DNA of 64,000 bases from positions 496,001-560,000 of the forward strand of contig JAACJP010000005.1 of NCBI GenBank assembly GCA_013368375.1, in the 5' to 3' direction. The DNA comes from Tricholomella constricta. Lineage: Eukaryota; Basidiomycota; Agaricomycetes; Agaricales; Lyophyllaceae. Position numbers and translations under genes: made by a program. This document shows positions 35,226 to 45,600 of the stretch, one piece after another. A model generated the notes under the pieces. That model ran no database searches. It saw only the letters and a list, made by a program, of their open reading frames with translations, and had not been told where the DNA came from. The first letter of the stretch is position 1; each line of letters begins with the position of its first letter.

Positions 35226-35347
35226 TCCCGTGCATCGGTCAGGGGGCGTGCGTCTTGGAAAAGAAGGGCAGGGATAGGAGGAGGTGGCGGTGCCGACGTG
35301 CTGGCGACGTATATATATCCAGGTTCTTGTTTGGTTTACCCATCTTT

Positions 35348-36650
35348 ATGTCGAGACCTCCTGTCGATCTTCAGCGTACTCTCCGCTTCTTGGAACGAGA
35401 CTGGGACGAATGGCAATCGCTGGCGGCCGACTCCCCTCGTTACGCGCGCACCCGTGTGTTACAATACTTGTCGGATGGCCTTGAAGTGCTTATGTCGCTG
35501 GTGGCTAGTCCCTGGCGTTGGATGTGGAGCGACGAGGAAGAGGCATTGTCTAACGTATGGTCTACGATCGCGTCCGACCCAGAATGGTCCGAGCGGTTCG
35601 CGGTTCTAGAACCGAGTGTGCGTTCGCTTGCTGGTTATTTGGTTGTTCCTGCGGAGTACTAACGCGCTAGTTGGTAGTCCGATTACCCTCACCGAGAGAC
35701 GGTCGCTCGGGAGCGTATGCACGCCGCCTTTGTTGAAGAAGAGGCAGGGTCTGTCGTTCGGGAGCATTCGTGCGCTTCCCCTGTTAGGGACAGGGACGAA
35801 GAAGAGTCTGTCGTCGAGATCTCCGGGGAGTCGGTATTGGCGGCACAAGGGAGGCGACACCGTTTGTGGCTGGAGCGTCTGGAGGAATTTAAGAAGGAAT
35901 ACCCTGAGCATTACACTCGTAGCGAAGCGGTAAGTCATCGGCCCTCGTGTAGCTTTGTTTTTCTGCTCATTTGTTGGTTAGTGCGATCGTTGCGTGGGCT
36001 ACGCTTTGGACTGCGTTCAGCGTAGCGACGTTGATGCTTGCGCGGTTTGCAAGATTCAATCCCGACCATGCGAGACGAACGAGGTGGGGTCGTTTCGGCC
36101 GGCTCCGCACCAGTTTGTGTCGTGCTCCGTAGAGGAACACTTTTGCGACGCGTGTATGCCCCCTCCGCTGTTCGACGAGGTCCGTTCACCCGATCTGGCG
36201 AGGGTCGCCCAGCGCCTTATCGTGACTCGTTCTGCGGATTCGGTAGACCGGGGTGCGGGTCTCCTATATCAGGGTCCGGTGTTTCCCCCTGAGGACTTCC
36301 TCCGTAACGAAGATTTGCGCGGTTTGGGCTTCACCCAGCCGTTGTCGGTTATTTTGCGGTTCGGTCTTGCAGATGTAGATCGGGCGCTATAGGCACGCAC
36401 TGTTTTCTTGCGTACCTTGGTCCAGGAGATTCAAGTCCTTGAATCGCGCCAAGAGATCGTGCGTTCGTCGGCCCGTCAGCTTTACGAGCAGGTCGTGTCT
36501 ACGTCGTCGGCCCTTGACTTGCTTCAGGTCCGGCGTGCAGAGTTGGTTGGTGCGTCTGCGATGGATAATTCGGGAAGCGGGGGCAGCGGTAGTGGGAGCA
36601 GTGTCGACGGTGGCGTACGCGACAATGGTGGTGAAAGTTCGTCGTCTTGA
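35348..36650 (+). pseudogene. Antisense accessory gene C1, Zn2Cys6-like (premature stop)
   Basis: Plus-strand gene inside element C. Exons 35348..35617, 35678..35929, 35982..36650. The first intron contains a TACTAAC branch site; the second ends exactly before Cys175. The cysteine pattern C-X2-C-X6-C-X8-C-X2-C-X6-C (Cys 175, 178, 185, 194, 197, 204) is that of a GAL4-type zinc cluster. Exon 1 is 90 codons, as in C2, with matching WSDEE..AL..VW residues. Before the cluster is RLEEFKKEYPEHYTRSEAV, shared with C2. After it the frame reads ADVDRAL and then an in-frame TAG (36390-36392), where C2 has a Ser codon; homology to C2 continues past the stop to 36650. The product is probably truncated to about 310 aa. 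Confidence 0.7.
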
Positions 36651-36864
36651 CTTCGGGTTTGTCGTGTTTTGCGGTCGGGTTGCGTTCGTTATCGGTCGCG
36701 TATTCTGTATATACCTGTTTTGTTGTGTGGGCCCTAAAAATTGGGTCGTTCTTTATAATTCGAATTTTTTCGTGTTTCAGGTGGCGCAGGTCGGTTCGTT
36801 GTGTCGGTTGGTGGTGTCGGTTGTCGTTCGGTCTGTAGTTCATGCCTCCTCCTTACTTGAAATG

Positions 36865-36882
36865 CCGACTGTCCTCAGTCGG
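36865..36882. promoter_or_regulatory. CCG/CGG palindrome upstream of accessory gene C2
   Basis: Second copy of CCGACTGTCCTCAGTCGG, 153 bp before ATG 37035, inside a block of about 39 bp shared with 35189-35227 that also includes the purine tract. The block shows the unit of tandem duplication that gave C1 and C2. Confidence 0.5.
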
Positions 36883-37034
36883 TCCAGAGTCCGGGCGAGA
36901 AAATTCTAGAACTGACGCGTGTGTGGCGTGAGATGGCGGTGGCGGTGCAACAGAATTTGACGGCGTGTCGTGGTCATAAGGGTCCTCTGTCTTTCTCGGT
37001 TCCCTCTTCTTTCTCTCCCACACCGTCCGTAGGC

Positions 37035-39154
37035 ATGGATAGCCTTCCTCCCAACTATGCCCTTGTTCTCGAGGACCTGCAGGGCGACTGGGACGACTGG
37101 CGAGCACTGCCTGACGATGCGCCGCGCGAGGCACGCCTTGCCATTCTCGAGGGGCTGTTGCAGGGAATCACGGCGCTGCATGCCCAGGGGGGCGAGGAAC
37201 CGCAATGGACATGGTCTGACGAGGAGTCTGCGCTGCGGACCGTCTGGGCCGTTGTAGCAGGGGATGCGGAGTGGAGAGGGCCGTTTGGTGGTCTGGAGCC
37301 TGAGGTGCGTCGCAGTCTACTGATCCACCTTTTGGGTGGCTCATGGAGTCTTCTTTAGAGCGAAAACGCGCGTCGTCGCCGCGTGCGTCATGCACGCTTG
37401 GGTGCGGCGGCCAATATACGCGCGTCGCAATCGGTGGCGCCCGAGGACCCGTTGGCGTTGACGAATGTGGCGGCCCCACCTATGGGTCCCAGTCTGTCCG
37501 TATGTAGCGCCGAGACGATGGCCGTGTCTGCGACAGCACTGAGATCGGCGGCCCCTACAGCAGAGGCTCCCGCGACGACTGTCAGCGCCGCGCCGCCCGG
37601 TACGACCGTTGGTGACGCCACCCTCCTTCCGGGGCCAGGTGCATCGGAGAGCCACATTGTCAGTACGACTGGTAGGGACACCCAGACCGTGGCGGATTTC
37701 GTGCAGGGGTCGGACGCGGCCAGGGTTGCGGCGATGGCAGAGCGAATGGGGCGGGAAGCTCTGGAGCCGATGCGGGACCCCCTCATGTCGCGTTCTCCTC
37801 CGACGCCCGACGTCGTGGCGCTTGATCAGGAACCCTCCGCGCTGAGCACTGCTTCGGCGCCTGGTAAGGCAAAGGCCAAAACGAAGGCCAAAGTAACGAG
37901 CGTGCACGATCCTGCGTATCGTCCCGTTACGTTGCCTCACATGTCGGTCGGAGGTGGTCGTCCGAACGGCGGTACTACGGGTGAGTTCGGTTCGGGTGCC
38001 ATCTTCAATCCGTCTGATGGGCTGCCCTTAACGTTTTCGGTAGGCAGGTCGCCCGTCGTTTTCGTCGACACGGTGCCAGCGTCCTCTAGCCGCAAGCGGA
38101 AGCGCGCCGTCGACGACGAAGGCGAGGGGTCTGCGAACGAGGTTATAGAAGTGGTGGTCAAGGCGGAGAAGGCGCCTGGAAAGAAGGGGGCCGCGGCGGC
38201 CAAGGTCGGGAAAGCGTCTGGGAAGAAGGGAACGGCGGTGGCCACGAAGCGCGAGCAGACTGCCGCGGCCAGAAAGGCCGCTGCGGATTTCAAGTGGCTG
38301 GAGCGACTGGAGGAATTTAAAGTCGCCCACCCAAACCACTTCGTTCGTGATGAGGCGGTAAGTCATCGTGTGCTTTGTCGGGCCGGTCATATTCTGATAT
38401 CGTCGTAGTGCGACCGCTGCGCAGACGCCAATGTCGACTGTCTCCAGAAGCCTGAAGGCGGAATCTGCGCGCGGTGTAAGATTTTCTCCAAACAGTGTGG
38501 AACTGTGAGGAACAAGCCCGACGCGAAGGTGGCCACAAATTCGCGTCCCCGGAGTCGCCGTCGCGTCGCCTCCAAGTCCGTCGTGGAGGACTCAGAGGAA
38601 GACATAGAGGTCGTGTTGCCGTCCGTCGCGCGTCGCCGAGCGCGCGACCTTACTGCGCCCAGCGACGACGAACTCGGACCAACCGCAGGGGCTTTCAGTC
38701 TGCGTGGTATGCCGTCGAGGAGTCCGCTGGCATGAGTACCTGGTCTGTACACGGTGGCCGGGTACCTCGCGGTACTAGTCTTCCCCACAACCGCGATTTG
38801 TTCGGCTTAGGATACGCCACCGACTTGTCGCGTGTCACCTCCCTCCCCCTGGCGGATGTTGACCGAGCCTTGTCGTCGCGCCACGCGCTGCTGCGGTCGT
38901 TAATCCAGGAGTCACAGGTGTGGGAGGCGCGCCAGGAGATCGCCCGCTGGAGTCTCGTATGGGTGCGTGAACAGTTCGCCGGTACAGCGGGCGCGATCAC
39001 TGCGCTCCGCAGGCGACGGTCCCAGTTGATGCGAGCGGCAGGTGTCGCGTTCTCGGAGAGCGACAGCAATGCGGAGTCGGAGGAAGAAGCGGTGGAGACT
39101 GGGGGTGAGGACGATGAAGGGGAGGAGGGCGGCGACTTGGTGGAAGGGGAGTAG
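37035..39154 (+). CDS. Antisense accessory gene C2, Zn2Cys6-like
   Basis: Paralogue of C1, about 700 residues. Exons 37035..37304 (90 codons), 37359..38357, 38409 onward. Exon 2 is much longer than in C1 because of an Ala/Thr/Pro-rich region and a Lys/Ala-rich basic segment (KKGAAAAKVGKASGKKG) that could hold nuclear signals. The third exon begins on Cys424 of C-X2-C-X6-C-X8-C-X2-C-X6-C (424, 427, 434, 443, 446, 453). After an acidic/basic stretch ending near 38700 the homologous reading moves to another frame (HGGRVPRGTSL.., ADVDRALSSRHALL..) that continues to the stop at 39154. I find no splice pair for this, so a frameshift mutation is likely, unless a small intron was missed. The C-terminus is very acidic. 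Confidence 0.65.
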
Positions 39155-39568
39155 AGGTAGGCGGCGGTCGGCGTCGCATCGTTTTTCTTGGTGTCGTGGT
39201 CACGTCGTTCCTCCGCTAGAGGCGTCGCACGTTTTTATCTCGCGTTTGGGCTTGTCGGTGCCCGTAAAATGGGCAATAGAAAAAAATGTAATATATGTTG
39301 TGCGGTTCTCAGGCGGAATCCGGTATTAAGTGTGCGATCTTGAGGATTGAGTGGGGTGTACAAGAACAAAAGGAAAAACTGTCGTTCAGGGTGTTTGAAC
39401 TTCGCGAACGGTCGGGTCGTGGAACGTTGGGTAGATTTATGGCGTGAAGCAACCAGAGAGGGATAGATATCGAAATGTTATTAAAAGAGGGGGGTATACG
39501 AGTAGTCGGAGGTTCGGCAGCTAGTTTTGCTCGTCTTCCGATTCGGAGTCGTCGCCTACAACTTCGGG
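39155..39568. other. Gap between accessory gene C2 and integrase stop
   Basis: About 410 bp, convergent 3' ends. No further gene or motif seen. Confidence 0.5.
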
Positions 39569-40849
39569 TCAGTCTTCGTCGTCGGTGATTGTCGTTGCTT
39601 CCAGTTCTCTGAGTCGCTTGGTGTCTATGTCCAGAGTGCTGTCGGGTAGGAGGATGTTATTTCGCGCGAAGTAGGGAGTGAGTCGGAACGCTGCTACAGG
39701 CCGATGTAAGACGGTGCCATCCAGTTCGCAGAGGATGTAGGCGCCTCCGCGGTTGCGTGAGATCACGACGAGTGGTCCTAGGTATCTAGACCTCATTTTG
39801 CGGTTGAGCGACTTCTCGATTTTCGTGTTGCGCATGAGGATGAGGTCCCCGCGTTTAAAGTTGTAGTCGCGCAAAGTTCTGGCGTGTTTAAGTTCGAAGC
39901 GAATCGCCGCTTGTCGTCGCGCTGCGTATACGTCTGAATGCAGTCGTTCTAGGTCGGTCGCTCGTTTCTGCAGGGCGATCGCGCGACGTGTCAAGAGGTC
40001 GGTGGAGGACAGGATAGAGTCGGGCGGTGGTTGTAGGTACGTGGCTTCGACGATATCGAGTGAGAGAAGGGGTTGGGTTCCTGTCGCGGCGTAATAGGGA
40101 GAGCATCCCATTCGTTTGCGGATCGTGACGCGTTCAGCCCAGAAGACTGAATACGCGGATTGCGACCATTTGCTTTCGTTTCCGTCGGCGGTTTTGAAAA
40201 GGGATTGTCGTACGTCGAAATGGGATCGCTCGACGAGCCCGTTGGCTCTAGAGTTATAGCCCGAGATTCGAATATTGTGTATGTGGTATTTCTTTGTGAG
40301 GTGTTCCGCGGCTTTGATGAAGGCTGGACCGTTGTCGGTTACGATTTCACGTAGTCCGCCCCACCGGCAGACGATGTCTTCGTACATCCATTCGCCGAGG
40401 GTGCGACTGTTTTCCTTTCGGAGCGCGCGCCATTCAGGAAAGTGAATCAAGGAGCAACGACCCTGGACAATGTATTTGAAACCATTCGACGGCGGTAGGT
40501 GCATGGTGTCGATGTACATTTTTGCAAACAGTGGCGCAGGTGTCGCAACGACCGGGGGAATCAGGACCTTGGTCGTTTGCTGGATCTGGCATATGTGACA
40601 TGTCTGTACAAACCACACGACGTCGGCCCGAACATTAGGCCACCAAAAGCGTTCGAGTAGGGTCGCGCGTGTCGCATAGAAGCGCTTGTGTCCGAGGTTG
40701 TCGTGTACCGATCGCAGTATCTCTAATCGCGCGCTGGAGTGGGCGACTAGCTTATGTGTGCCTTGGCTGTCTCTTCTCCAGAGTCGTGTTCCGTCTAAGA
40801 AGAACCCGGTGGCGTATCGAATGAAAGCGGCGTACTGATCGTCGGACAT
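39569..40849 (-). CDS. Element C integrase part of pol
   Basis: C-terminal part of element C pol, cut off from RT/RNase H by element D; the true sequence starts at 40849 in the GACAT duplication (the apparent ORF runs on into the LTR of D). The zinc finger is HDNLGHKRF..FVQTCHICQIQ. The catalytic triad is in KMYIDTMHL, VTDNGPAFIKA and ANGLVERSHFDVRQ. The C-terminal region has KRGDLILMRNTKIEK and YLGPLVVISRNRGGAYIL. There is no chromodomain, unlike A, B and D. No stop codons are seen, so the only lesion is the insertion. Confidence 0.9.
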   Translation of the reverse strand: MSDDQYAAFIRYATGFFLDGTRLWRRDSQGTHKLVAHSSARLEILRSVHDNLGHKRFYATRATLLERFWWPNVRADVVWFVQTCHICQIQQTTKVLIPPVVATPAPLFAKMYIDTMHLPPSNGFKYIVQGRCSLIHFPEWRALRKENSRTLGEWMYEDIVCRWGGLREIVTDNGPAFIKAAEHLTKKYHIHNIRISGYNSRANGLVERSHFDVRQSLFKTADGNESKWSQSAYSVFWAERVTIRKRMGCSPYYAATGTQPLLSLDIVEATYLQPPPDSILSSTDLLTRRAIALQKRATDLERLHSDVYAARRQAAIRFELKHARTLRDYNFKRGDLILMRNTKIEKSLNRKMRSRYLGPLVVISRNRGGAYILCELDGTVLHRPVAAFRLTPYFARNNILLPDSTLDIDTKRLRELEATTITDDED

Positions 40850-41346
40850 TGTTAGGGGAACACCTGTTTGGTGATCACGTGACCATCCGATTCCTCGGAC
40901 GAGCACGTGACCGACCGCTCCCCAGATGATCGCGATCCCGACCCCGACGCTCCGCCCCAAGCATCGGTGTACATACTTATAACTTCCTGTCGTTACTTCC
41001 CCTTCCAGCGCGCGCCCGATCCCGATTCCCGACATCCCGACGTCGGTCACCCGACCTCGTGCGCCTGCACCCTGAGCCACGAGGATCGGACAGCGTCGGG
41101 AACGTGTACATACACGCGCCGCTGCCCATCCGTTATCATTTACGTACCATACACCCCAGAGAGCCGGCCCTCAAGTAGTTACTCGTATATAGTCATCCTC
41201 CTGACATGGGGGAATCCTTTACTCTATTCTCATTGGATTCCCCTCTGCCAGGTAGGTCTACTTACGTTCTCTCTAATCGTACATAATATAACATTGGATT
41301 CCCCTCTGCCAGCACGACTAAGCTCTGCGCTGAGGTCGCCCTAACA
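40850..41346 (+). repeat. LTR of element D (5' LTR)
   Basis: 497 bp, TGTTAGGG..CCCTAACA inverted ends. TATATA box at 41186-41191; predicted RNA start near 41219. A 21-nt segment at 41231-41251 is repeated at 41292-41312. The 145-aa open frame on + within it occurs in both LTRs and has no recognisable domain. Confidence 0.96.
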
Positions 41347-41348
41347 GC

Positions 41349-41360
41349 AGAATAGAGTAA
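41349..41360 (+). promoter_or_regulatory. Self-priming primer-binding site, element D
   Basis: AGAATAGAGTAA, two bases inside the 5' LTR, is complementary to 41219-41230 of the LTR, which begins 33 bp after the start of the TATA box. The RNA 5' end could therefore fold back and prime reverse transcription, as in Tf1/sushi elements. Confidence 0.65.
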
Positions 41361-41473
41361 CTCTAGAAACCCGACGAAGCCGACCGATCCGCTTCCGCGC
41401 CGAAACACGCGTCTGCTACACGCGACCGTCCAACGCGCGCTCGCCCCGATCGCCCGTCCAGTCCCGTTTCGAG

Positions 41474-42676
41474 ATGTCCGAATTTGGTGACATGTCGCAG
41501 CGACCGTTCTCTCCCTTCCTCACGACGGAGGAGCGGTTGGCGAATATGGAAGCCACAATTTCGGCTCTCTCTGCCTCCAATACCTCCAACTCGGCCTCTA
41601 TGGACCGCCTCTCCGCTCTTTTCGAAAAATTCATGTCGGGGACACCCCCCAATCCCACCCCCGCTGCTCCCGAAGCAGACACGACCCCCCCGCCGCCTGA
41701 GACGACCACCCCGCTGCCAGGCTCTCCGCGATCGGGATCGCACCACCTCCGACCGTCGCCCCCTCCCATTTACGACGGCGCCCGATCGGGCGGTCGCGCG
41801 TTCTTGAACGCCTGCAAGCTCTACTTCTCCTTGTGCGGGGGAAGTTTCGCCGACGACCACGCCCGAATAGTATGGGTGCTGTCGTACATGCAGCACGGGC
41901 GAGCCGCCGACTTCGTCAGTCGGGTGTTCCAGTTCGGAACCGCCAAGGACGTCTTTCCCGCCTGGAAGGACTTCGAAGACACCTTCCGTGGCGAGTTCTT
42001 CCTCTTTGACGAGGTCGCCGATGCCGCGCTCATCCTGGAGTCGACGGCGTACTTCCAGAACGGTCGATCGATCGACGAGTACATCGACTCGTTCCGATCC
42101 CTGTGGGTCAAGGCGGGCTACCCAGATGGGCGTCACCTGGTCCTCAAATTCCGTCGGGGAATGGACCCGAAGCTCTCGAGGCGACTCGGAAGCATCACCA
42201 CGGGTCGCCCGCACGATGAGAAGATTGAGGAGTGGCTGAGGATCGCTCTTTCTCAAGACTTCATCATGAGGTCGGAGGACGACTTCCACCGTCGGATGGT
42301 CCCGACAAAGGCGCCCGACAGCCGCCCGCCCACCACCGCAGCTGCACGATGGGCGTTCGCTACTGCCCCCGCTCCCGCTCCCCCCGCCCCCCGCGCTCCT
42401 GCCGCACCAGCCCCCAGGCCGATCCCCCAGGGCATCCCAATGGACGTAGATCGGATGCGCGATCGAGTCGCGCCTGCCGACGACCACTGTTTTCGGTGCA
42501 AGAAAAAGGGTCACTACTCTCGTGACTGCCCTTTGCGCTGGGACGTGCGCCACATGCTCGATGATGAGCTGGAGGCGCTTATCATGGAACGTCTAGCTCG
42601 CAAGGACGCAGTCCCCGCCGACCCGACTCCATCGTCGGCCGACGCGACCGCCTCCGACGCCGAGGAGGGTTTTTAA
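41474..42676 (+). CDS. Element D gag
   Basis: 400-aa capsid/nucleocapsid protein starting at ATG 41474. N-terminal coiled-coil-like and Pro-rich part, then the retrotransposon gag core (ARSGGRAFLNACKLYF.., IVWVLSYMQHGRAADFV, WKDFEDTFRGEFF, RSIDEYIDSFRSLW) and the zinc knuckle CFRCKKKGHYSRDC. Stop TAA at 42674-42676 follows directly after the frameshift heptamer. Confidence 0.95.
   Translation: MSEFGDMSQRPFSPFLTTEERLANMEATISALSASNTSNSASMDRLSALFEKFMSGTPPNPTPAAPEADTTPPPPETTTPLPGSPRSGSHHLRPSPPPIYDGARSGGRAFLNACKLYFSLCGGSFADDHARIVWVLSYMQHGRAADFVSRVFQFGTAKDVFPAWKDFEDTFRGEFFLFDEVADAALILESTAYFQNGRSIDEYIDSFRSLWVKAGYPDGRHLVLKFRRGMDPKLSRRLGSITTGRPHDEKIEEWLRIALSQDFIMRSEDDFHRRMVPTKAPDSRPPTTAAARWAFATAPAPAPPAPRAPAAPAPRPIPQGIPMDVDRMRDRVAPADDHCFRCKKKGHYSRDCPLRWDVRHMLDDELEALIMERLARKDAVPADPTPSSADATASDAEEGF
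42667..42673 (+). promoter_or_regulatory. -1 ribosomal frameshift heptamer GGGTTTT, element D gag/pol
   Basis: Gag codons GGT TTT preceded by G, then TAA: X XXY YYZ directly before the stop. The pol frame is open from this point and has no ATG near its start (the first apparent start is GTG 42688), so frameshifting is the natural route to pol. Confidence 0.8.
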
Positions 42677-45600
42677 TTACACAACGGGTGGAACGTACGC
42701 CCCCGTTGTCTAGTCGTAATCGGTTCGCTCCTTTATCCGTAGAATACGCCAATACACCTAATATTGCTGCTATTCCGACGAGTGAACCGACCGACAAAGA
42801 CGTACAAAACCCCTCCGACCCGACGACACCAATCGCAGTCGCAAAGCCGATCGCCCCGTCGCGTCGTGGCCTACCCCGCTGGGAAAAGCGACTCCCTAGT
42901 CGCTTCATCGCCGCTGCCTCCCCCTGCCCCAGATCCCTGTGGCTCAATGTCGAACTGGAGACCACCGACACCCAGGAGTCGCATGCCGTCACTGCCCTAG
43001 TGGACAGCGGAGCGACTGGCAGTTTTCTCAATGTTGCTTTCGTCGAGAAACACAAGCTCACAACCAAGGTGCTTAGTCGGCCATCCCCGGTTTACAATGT
43101 GGACGGCACTCTCAACGAAGGCGGTTCGGTCTCTTGCATCGTAGAAGCTGTCTTGCGATACAACGGTCATACCGAACGAGCCGTCTTCGGGGTCACCCAG
43201 TTAGGCAAGCAAGACATGATCCTCGGGTTCAACTGGCTTAAAAACCATAACCCCGAGATCGACTGGGAGACCAAGGAGGTGAAGATGAGTCGCTGTCCGA
43301 CGCAGTGCGGCACCTGCAAGGACGAGGTCAAAGCCGATCGGCGCGCACGCACCAAAGTGCGCGCAGCGATCCGCGCCTGTCGAGCCGACGGTATACCGAT
43401 GACTGAGCCCGACCTGCGAGCCCCGACCAACCCGTATGTTGAGGACGACTCTGATGAGGAGGAGTTCCTCCCCTACACCCCGGTCCTGGAGGAACCTGAC
43501 CCAGAGTCTGACGACTTCCTGGTGGAAACCTTCCTGAGTGGCGATCGCATCTTCGCGACCGCGATCCATCCGACTCCGACCGCCGAACATATTCGGGCCA
43601 GCCAAACAACATCGCAGCGACTTGCGGAAGCGCACGCTGCTAACTCCGTGCCCAGAACTTTCCGCGACGCAGTACCGACCCACCTCCACGACTTTGAAGA
43701 TGTCTTCTCCAAAGTCGCATTCGATGAGCTTCCAGAGCGCAAGCAATGGGACCATGCCATCGAACTGGAGCCGGGCGCGTCGCCGACGGGCACGAAGGTC
43801 TACCCGCTCTCACCGGCAGAACAGGTCGAACTCGACGCGTTCCTCAAGGAGAACCTCGAGACAGGTCGCATCCGACCGTCCAAGTCGCCCATGGCGTCGC
43901 CGGTCTTCTTCATCAAGAAGAAGGACGGGTCGCTCCGACTGGTTCAGGACTATCGGACGCTCAATGCGCTCACGGTGAAGAACCGATACCCGCTGCCCCT
44001 CATTAGCGAACTGGTGAATAACCTTCGCGGCGCGCGGTACTTCACCAAGTTGGACGTCCGATGGGGGTACAACAACGTGCGGATCAAGGAAGGCGACGAG
44101 TGGAAGGCAGCGTTTCGGACGAATCGCGGCCTCTTCGAGCCGCTCGTCATGTTCTTCGGCCTCACGAACAGCCCCGCCACATTTCAGACCATGATGAATG
44201 ATATCTTCCGCGATCTGATCGCTGAAGGTGTTGTTTGCGTGTACCTCGATGACATCTTGATTTATACAAAGACGCTAGAGGAACACCATCGGGTCACGCG
44301 ACTGGTACTGGACCGACTCCGCGAACATCAGCTGTTCTTAAAGCCCGAGAAATGCGAATTTGAGCAGACTAAGATCGAGTATCTCGGGCTGATCATCTCG
44401 CAAGGGCAAGCGGAAATGGATCCGGTTAAAGTCGCTGGAGTGTTGGAATGGCCGGCGCCGAAGAACAAGAAGGAGGTGCAAGCGTTCCTAGGCTTCACCA
44501 ATTTCTACCGACGGTTCATCCAGGACTTCTCGCACCACGCCCGACCCCTGTTCGATCTGACAGGCAAGGACGTCGCCTGGCGATGGGGAGAGTCGGAGCA
44601 GTCGGCCTTTGCCCTTCTGAAGTCTGCGATCACATCGGGGCCAGTCCTCATGTTCCCCGACGACGATCGACCATACCGCATCGAAGCCGACTCGTCCGAC
44701 TTCGCAACGGGCGCAGTCCTGTCGCAAGAGTCGCCGTCCGATGGCAAGTGGCACCCGGTCGCGTTCTACTCGAAGAGCTTGAACGCCGTCGAGCGGAACT
44801 ACGAGATCCATGACAAAGAGATGCTGGCGATCATCCGGTCTCTGGAGGAATGGCGACACTTCGTAGAAGGCGCAAAGCACAAGGTGGAGATCTGGACCGA
44901 CCACAAGAACCTCGAGTACTTCCTCACCGCGAAGAAACTCAATCGGCGTCAAGCCCGATGGTCGCTTTACCTCGCTAACTTCGACTTCGCCCTCCACCAC
45001 CGTCCTGGCCGTAGCATGGGCAAACCCGACGCGTTATCGCGTCGCCCTGACCATGGCGACGGAAGCGCCGACAACGCCAACATCGTGCTGCTCAAACCAG
45101 AATTCTTTGCCGTTCGTGCAACTGAAGGCCTTGCACTGGTCGGAGAGGAGGATGATGTGCTGAAAGCGATCCGCAAGGGCAATCGCGATGGGGCTCAGGA
45201 GGATGCGGTCGCGAAAGCGGCGCAACTGGTCAAAGCATCCAAGATCGCCGGCCGCTCCCTTCGTTTTGGCGAGTGGGGAGAGGAAGGCGGTCTGCTCACG
45301 TTCCGTGGACGGATCTATGTCCCGAACGTCCCAGACCTTCGCCGACGCATTGTGGAGCAGCACCACGACTCCAAGGTCGCCGGTCACCCCGGTCGCTGGA
45401 AGACGCTCGAACTGGTGTCGCGCAACTACTGGTGGCCCCAGATGTCGCGCTTCATCGGTTCGTACACCAGCACCTGTGACATGTGTCTGCGCACGAAACC
45501 TCGCCGCCAACTCCCCGTCGGACAGCTGCAGCCGCTTCCCATCCCCGAAGGCCGATGGAATGTCGTATCGGTCGACTTCATCACCGAACTTCCAGAGTCC

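Noticed and set aside
34347..35277. Several plus-strand ORFs of 60-106 aa within LTR C, repeated at 52617-53478
   Set aside because: They lie in the LTR, overlap each other in all frames and have no domain; their identity in both copies only reflects LTR identity.
40907..41344. 145-aa ORF in LTR D, repeated at 46765-47202
   Set aside because: Inside both LTRs, spans the promoter and primer regions, and has no recognisable domain.
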